Positions 60,815 through 64,000 of a stretch of DNA of 64,000 nt are shown piece by piece. This DNA comes from Amorphophallus konjac (Eukaryota; Streptophyta; Magnoliopsida; Alismatales; Araceae). Position 1 is the stretch's first letter, and every line of letters starts with the position of its first letter. The notes beneath the pieces are model-generated. The model ran no database searches, was not told the DNA's origin, and was given only the letters and a program-made list of their open reading frames with translations. The stretch lies in contig CM040125.1 of NCBI GenBank assembly GCA_022559845.1, positions 287,542,200 to 287,606,199 of the forward strand, read 5' to 3'. A program made the translations under genes and the position numbers.

Positions 60815-60826
60815 CATTTGTTGGCA
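60815..60826 (+). promoter_or_regulatory. Polypurine tract of a Tat/Ogre-like element
   Basis: GGCTGGGGGGCA, two bases before TGTTGGCACCC at 60829. This PPT-LTR junction style is common in plant Tat-lineage Ty3 elements. If right, the PMD gene lies antisense just upstream of a 3' LTR. Confidence 0.5.
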
Positions 60827-60828
60827 CC

Positions 60829-61840
60829 CAAAATATGATCAATGGCAATCACGCCTGAACGACAAAAAGAATGCGGCCCGCCGAAGTGCAAAAGCCGAAG
60901 AAAACCAATACACAAGGGTCCTCTCAGACTGCTGAAGCCTCAGGTCATCTGACGAGAGTGTCAGGGACTCCACCTCAAGACGATCGGAAGAAATCCATAA
61001 CAAACAGACAGTGCTGTTCGGCCTATCCAACGAATCGGTATCGACTCAGTCGCGCCGAAAAAACCGCATCCGTCGTCCGATCAGGACAAGAATGTATTTG
61101 GTGGTCCGCCACCTGACAAGAAACCCTCCTGAGGTGGAGAAATGCCTCTGGCCCCTCAGAACAAGGTGCCAAAGGCCATATCAGTGGAAGACCCGAGTGA
61201 CCCAGTGCGGATACGTCTTGTTACCCGATAGGTCCTTTAGTGACCGAATAGTGGCCCAGCCAGAGCGAAAGTACTCCGGGTAGTGACCCACTCCCTGGGA
61301 ATGTTGCAAATATAGACAAAGCCGGCCCGGCAGCACAGATCGCAGTGCCGAAGGCCATGTCAGCGGAAAACCTGAGTGACCGAATTAAGGGCACGGATAG
61401 TGCCGGAATTGGCTAGTCATTGGCCTAAAGGCTTTCCCGATACTTCTCATGTCGGTCTCACAGGGCCACTGCAATACCCGAGATTCTTATCGGATCTTTC
61501 GGATCCTTAGTGGAAAGTTTCAGATCACTTTTGTGGGTCCTGAGTTGAGTTTTACGATCCGCGTGGGTTTTTTCTCTCGTACAACTTATGGAACCCTGTG
61601 GTGAGTTTATTTCTCAGTTCATCAACTCGAGGACGCTACGGTTGTGATGTACTCATTGAGAGGATCGTTTCGGCGATTTTTACGTAATTTTCTGAAATAG
61701 CGTATTTTTGGCACAAAAATCAGATTTTCAAAAAATCAAGAAAATTCCTAATTTTCTTTTCTATTTAACCCTCTACACCCTCTCTCCTCCCTCATTCTCA
61801 CCCTCTCTTTCTCTCTCTCGTTCTCTCTCCCCTCTGGCTC
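60829..61840 (+). mobile_element. 3' LTR of a Tat/Ogre-like element (interrupted)
   Basis: Starts TGTTGGCACCC after the PPT. A TATA-like box (CTATTTAAC) lies at 61761-61769 and is followed by a CT-rich leader (61770-61838), as in a promoter. A 36-bp direct repeat lies at 61166-61201 and 61345-61380, with five mismatches. The LTR is cut at 61841 by element E; its remaining part should lie right of the window. No ORF here looks real. Confidence 0.5.
61166..61380 (+). repeat. 36-bp direct repeat in the Tat-like LTR
   Basis: Copies at 61166-61201 and 61345-61380, 179 bp apart, sharing the phrases AAGGCCAT, TCAG and GAGTGAC. Confidence 0.6.
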
Positions 61841-64000
61841 TGTCACGCCCCGAGCGCGGAAGATACCCGGAGATGCGCGACGTGTCTATATCAATCATGT
61901 CAATCAGAGTGGTCGTGTATTCGACATAAAGACAGAGATGCGCAAAATAGCAAGATAACCCAATCCTTTATTTCATAACGGATAGACTATTACAAATCCA
62001 ATACTCTGTTTAATAAAAAGGGAATGAATACATAGTTGACTCAAGGAACTATAGAAAAGACTAGATGACACTTGGAGAATCTCTATCTCTTTCACTCTTG
62101 ATCATTCCCATCCGATTGACTCCCATCGTCGTCGGACTTACCTGAAAAGTAAAAAGGGACAAACGGAATGAGCGAACGCTCAGTAGGAAATTATATCTCA
62201 AGTACTAGCAAGGGGTTTAAGTAATTACATTTTCATGAATGCAATAAAGCTATGCATGCTCGCATGAAACGACAAGATAGAGAGAATGTAATATCAAGGA
62301 AATAAGATGAACTTATCATGAACTTTCAACAAGATACAAGTTATTCAAGATATTCAAGCAAGTACCATTATCGAGTCATGTCAAGAACTTTGGCTATCAT
62401 GTATCAAGCAAGTAAATTACCCTCTTTCGGGCCACGCATTTCATGTAAAGTCAAGTACGATTCAAGTACAAGATGTGTGTGGAATGTCCAATCAAGCAAG
62501 TCAAGTACTCGGTATAATGCCAGATACCTTATCATTTTAACTCCCATGGGCACAAGTACTTTCGGGTGCTCCTCCCAGGACCAGATCGGGCCCTATATGC
62601 GCAGGCATTTATCATGTGTTTTGACATCCACTCTTGTTTATAGCCAACATAGAATTTCAATAATCAAGCTTGTCGACACGTATGACAACTTTGATAGAAT
62701 AGAGTCCAAAATATGACAAAGGACATAGAATGGCGATAATAACGGTATAATCACGATATCGATAAAACTCGGTAGAATATGATTCCCTTAACTTGGGTAC
62801 CATGACAAATCAGTATGGATATTCTTTATATAGAATCGAGGTCCACATGAACAGTATATCAAAGGTAAGATACCCTCATTCTTATCATAGAATTGAGGTT
62901 TACAAGAATGGCATGATATCATCATCCCATTAAGAATTTCTTATGATATACTCTTTGTATAATCATAAGGGCCGGTATCCCATGTTTCTTTAGAGTGACA
63001 TGGCATCAATGGTGTAATGGGTTTTTAGGGTACAACAAGCTCAGTCGGCCTTGAGGGAATCCAAGGCTACGAGGAGTCTTACGGAGGTCTCTATGACTAA
63101 CTCGCTAGTCCAAAGGAACGGAATGTCCAAAGGAGAGCTTGTATGTCAATGAGAATTGAGTGTGATCGATAAATCAACGTGAAAAAAGTGGGACTATACT
63201 CACGGAATGGAGAATAGTGCCGATATATATATATATGTATAATATATAAAACCATCGGTTAGCAAATCAGATGAAAAATCAGTTTATAGTAAAATAACGA
63301 CTTAGGTCAAGTCGTTTCTTAAGTAATTAACGCCTAACAGAAGGGCGTTTACACATGGTCCGTTTTTGCAGAATTTTCAATAATTCAATAATTTATCTAA
63401 AACGCGCCTTCGGCAGGGGCGTTTCTTCAAGAGTTGACGACTACAGTAGCAGGCGTCTTTTTATTTACAATATTTTTCAGAACATATTTATTTTCAGAAA
63501 TTATCAAAAACGCGCCCTTGGCAGGGGCGTTAATCATTAAATTCTTATTTTTACAGAATATATATTCCAGGATTTTAACAGATACGCGCCCTAGTAAGGG
63601 GCGTTTATTTTTAATTCACGCCCTGTGATGGGGCGTTACCACATGGAAAACGACCTAGTCTAGGTCGTGAATTCAAGAGATACTAGGAAAGCAAGATTTG
63701 CACGATAATCAATGATAACAATCATATAGTCATGACAGGAAATTGGCAGGAAATCAGATGCAGTATTTTAGATTTGATGTTTCATGCTTATTGACTTTTA
63801 ACCGTTAACAATTATTGATTGATTTCATGTAATTGCATGGATAATCCGTTCTGAAGATTTACATGAAATTAACGCCTGTGTACAGGGCGTCAAATATGAA
63901 ATTGACGACCTGGACATGGTCGTGTCTTGTAAATTAGCGCCCTGGACAGGGGCGTCTCTTTCAAAATATTGCAGAAACATAATAAAACCATATTAAACCG
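61841..64000 (-). mobile_element. Element E: Tekay-type LTR, cut by the window edge
   Basis: Starts TGTCACGCCCCGAGCGCGG at 61841, preceded by GGCTC (possible TSD). It follows the D-type LTR closely to about 63680, then diverges, though the inverted-repeat units go on (to about 63955). About 0.9 kb of the ~3 kb LTR is missing to the right. It could be a solo LTR or the 3' LTR of a minus-strand element. Internal sequence is not visible. Confidence 0.88.

Noticed and set aside
1..64000. tRNA or rRNA genes
   Set aside because: The only tRNA-like matches are 12-13-base primer-binding sites; no cloverleaf or rRNA core sequence was recognised.

Overview
The window is plant nuclear DNA made almost entirely of nested LTR retrotransposons. 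I see no intact cellular gene, no rRNA or tRNA gene and no CRISPR array. Several signs point to a flowering plant with a large, TE-rich genome. Primer-binding sites match initiator tRNA-Met, chromodomain Ty3/gypsy elements have ~3 kb LTRs, a SIRE-like Ty1/copia element is present, and there is a plant-mobile-domain (PMD) gene with introns. The species cannot be named from this.

Layout, left to right. (1) 1-730: right end of a plus-strand Ty1/copia LTR that cuts a second copia element in its reverse transcriptase. (2) 731-6844: that second, minus-strand SIRE-like copia element, decayed, with gag, protease, integrase, the start of RT and a complete 5' LTR (4754-6844). (3) 6845-7838 and 55193-60828: two halves of one minus-strand PMD gene (pseudogene), split by element A. 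A plus-strand polypurine tract and LTR start at 60829 suggest the gene is an antisense passenger of a Tat/Ogre-like Ty3 element. (4) 7839-55192: element A, a plus-strand, pol-deleted Ty3 element with ~2.36 kb LTRs and target-site duplication (TSD) CTCTG. (5) Inside A: element C, minus strand, 12170-33639, TSD TCACC; and element B, plus strand, 33678-51893, TSD TTACC. Only 38 bp lie between them. (6) Inside the 3' LTR of C (left in the window): element D, minus strand, 13230-24018, TSD ATTGA. (7) 61841-64000: a truncated LTR of the same family as B, C and D (element E), inserted in the Tat-like LTR.

B, C, D and E are one Tekay/Del-type chromovirus family. It has a single gag-pol ORF of about 1450 codons: gag, two CCHC knuckles, protease, RT, RNase H, integrase and a C-terminal chromodomain. 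B is a tandem double element, LTR-internal-LTR-internal-LTR, with nearly identical units. The four verified TSDs give the insertion order: PMD host, then A, then C and B, and D after C.

The most unusual structural signal is in the LTRs. The Tekay LTRs carry about 17 short inverted repeats with covarying arms, often spaced 32-34 bp. The copia LTR carries six 23-bp palindromes about 73 bp apart upstream of its TATA box, and both copia LTRs carry arrays of small stem-loops with changing stem sequences. Element A carries an unfamiliar series of GCxGPP peptide repeats. The PMD pseudogene has lost its frame mostly through TAG codons, as expected from CHG-methylation decay.
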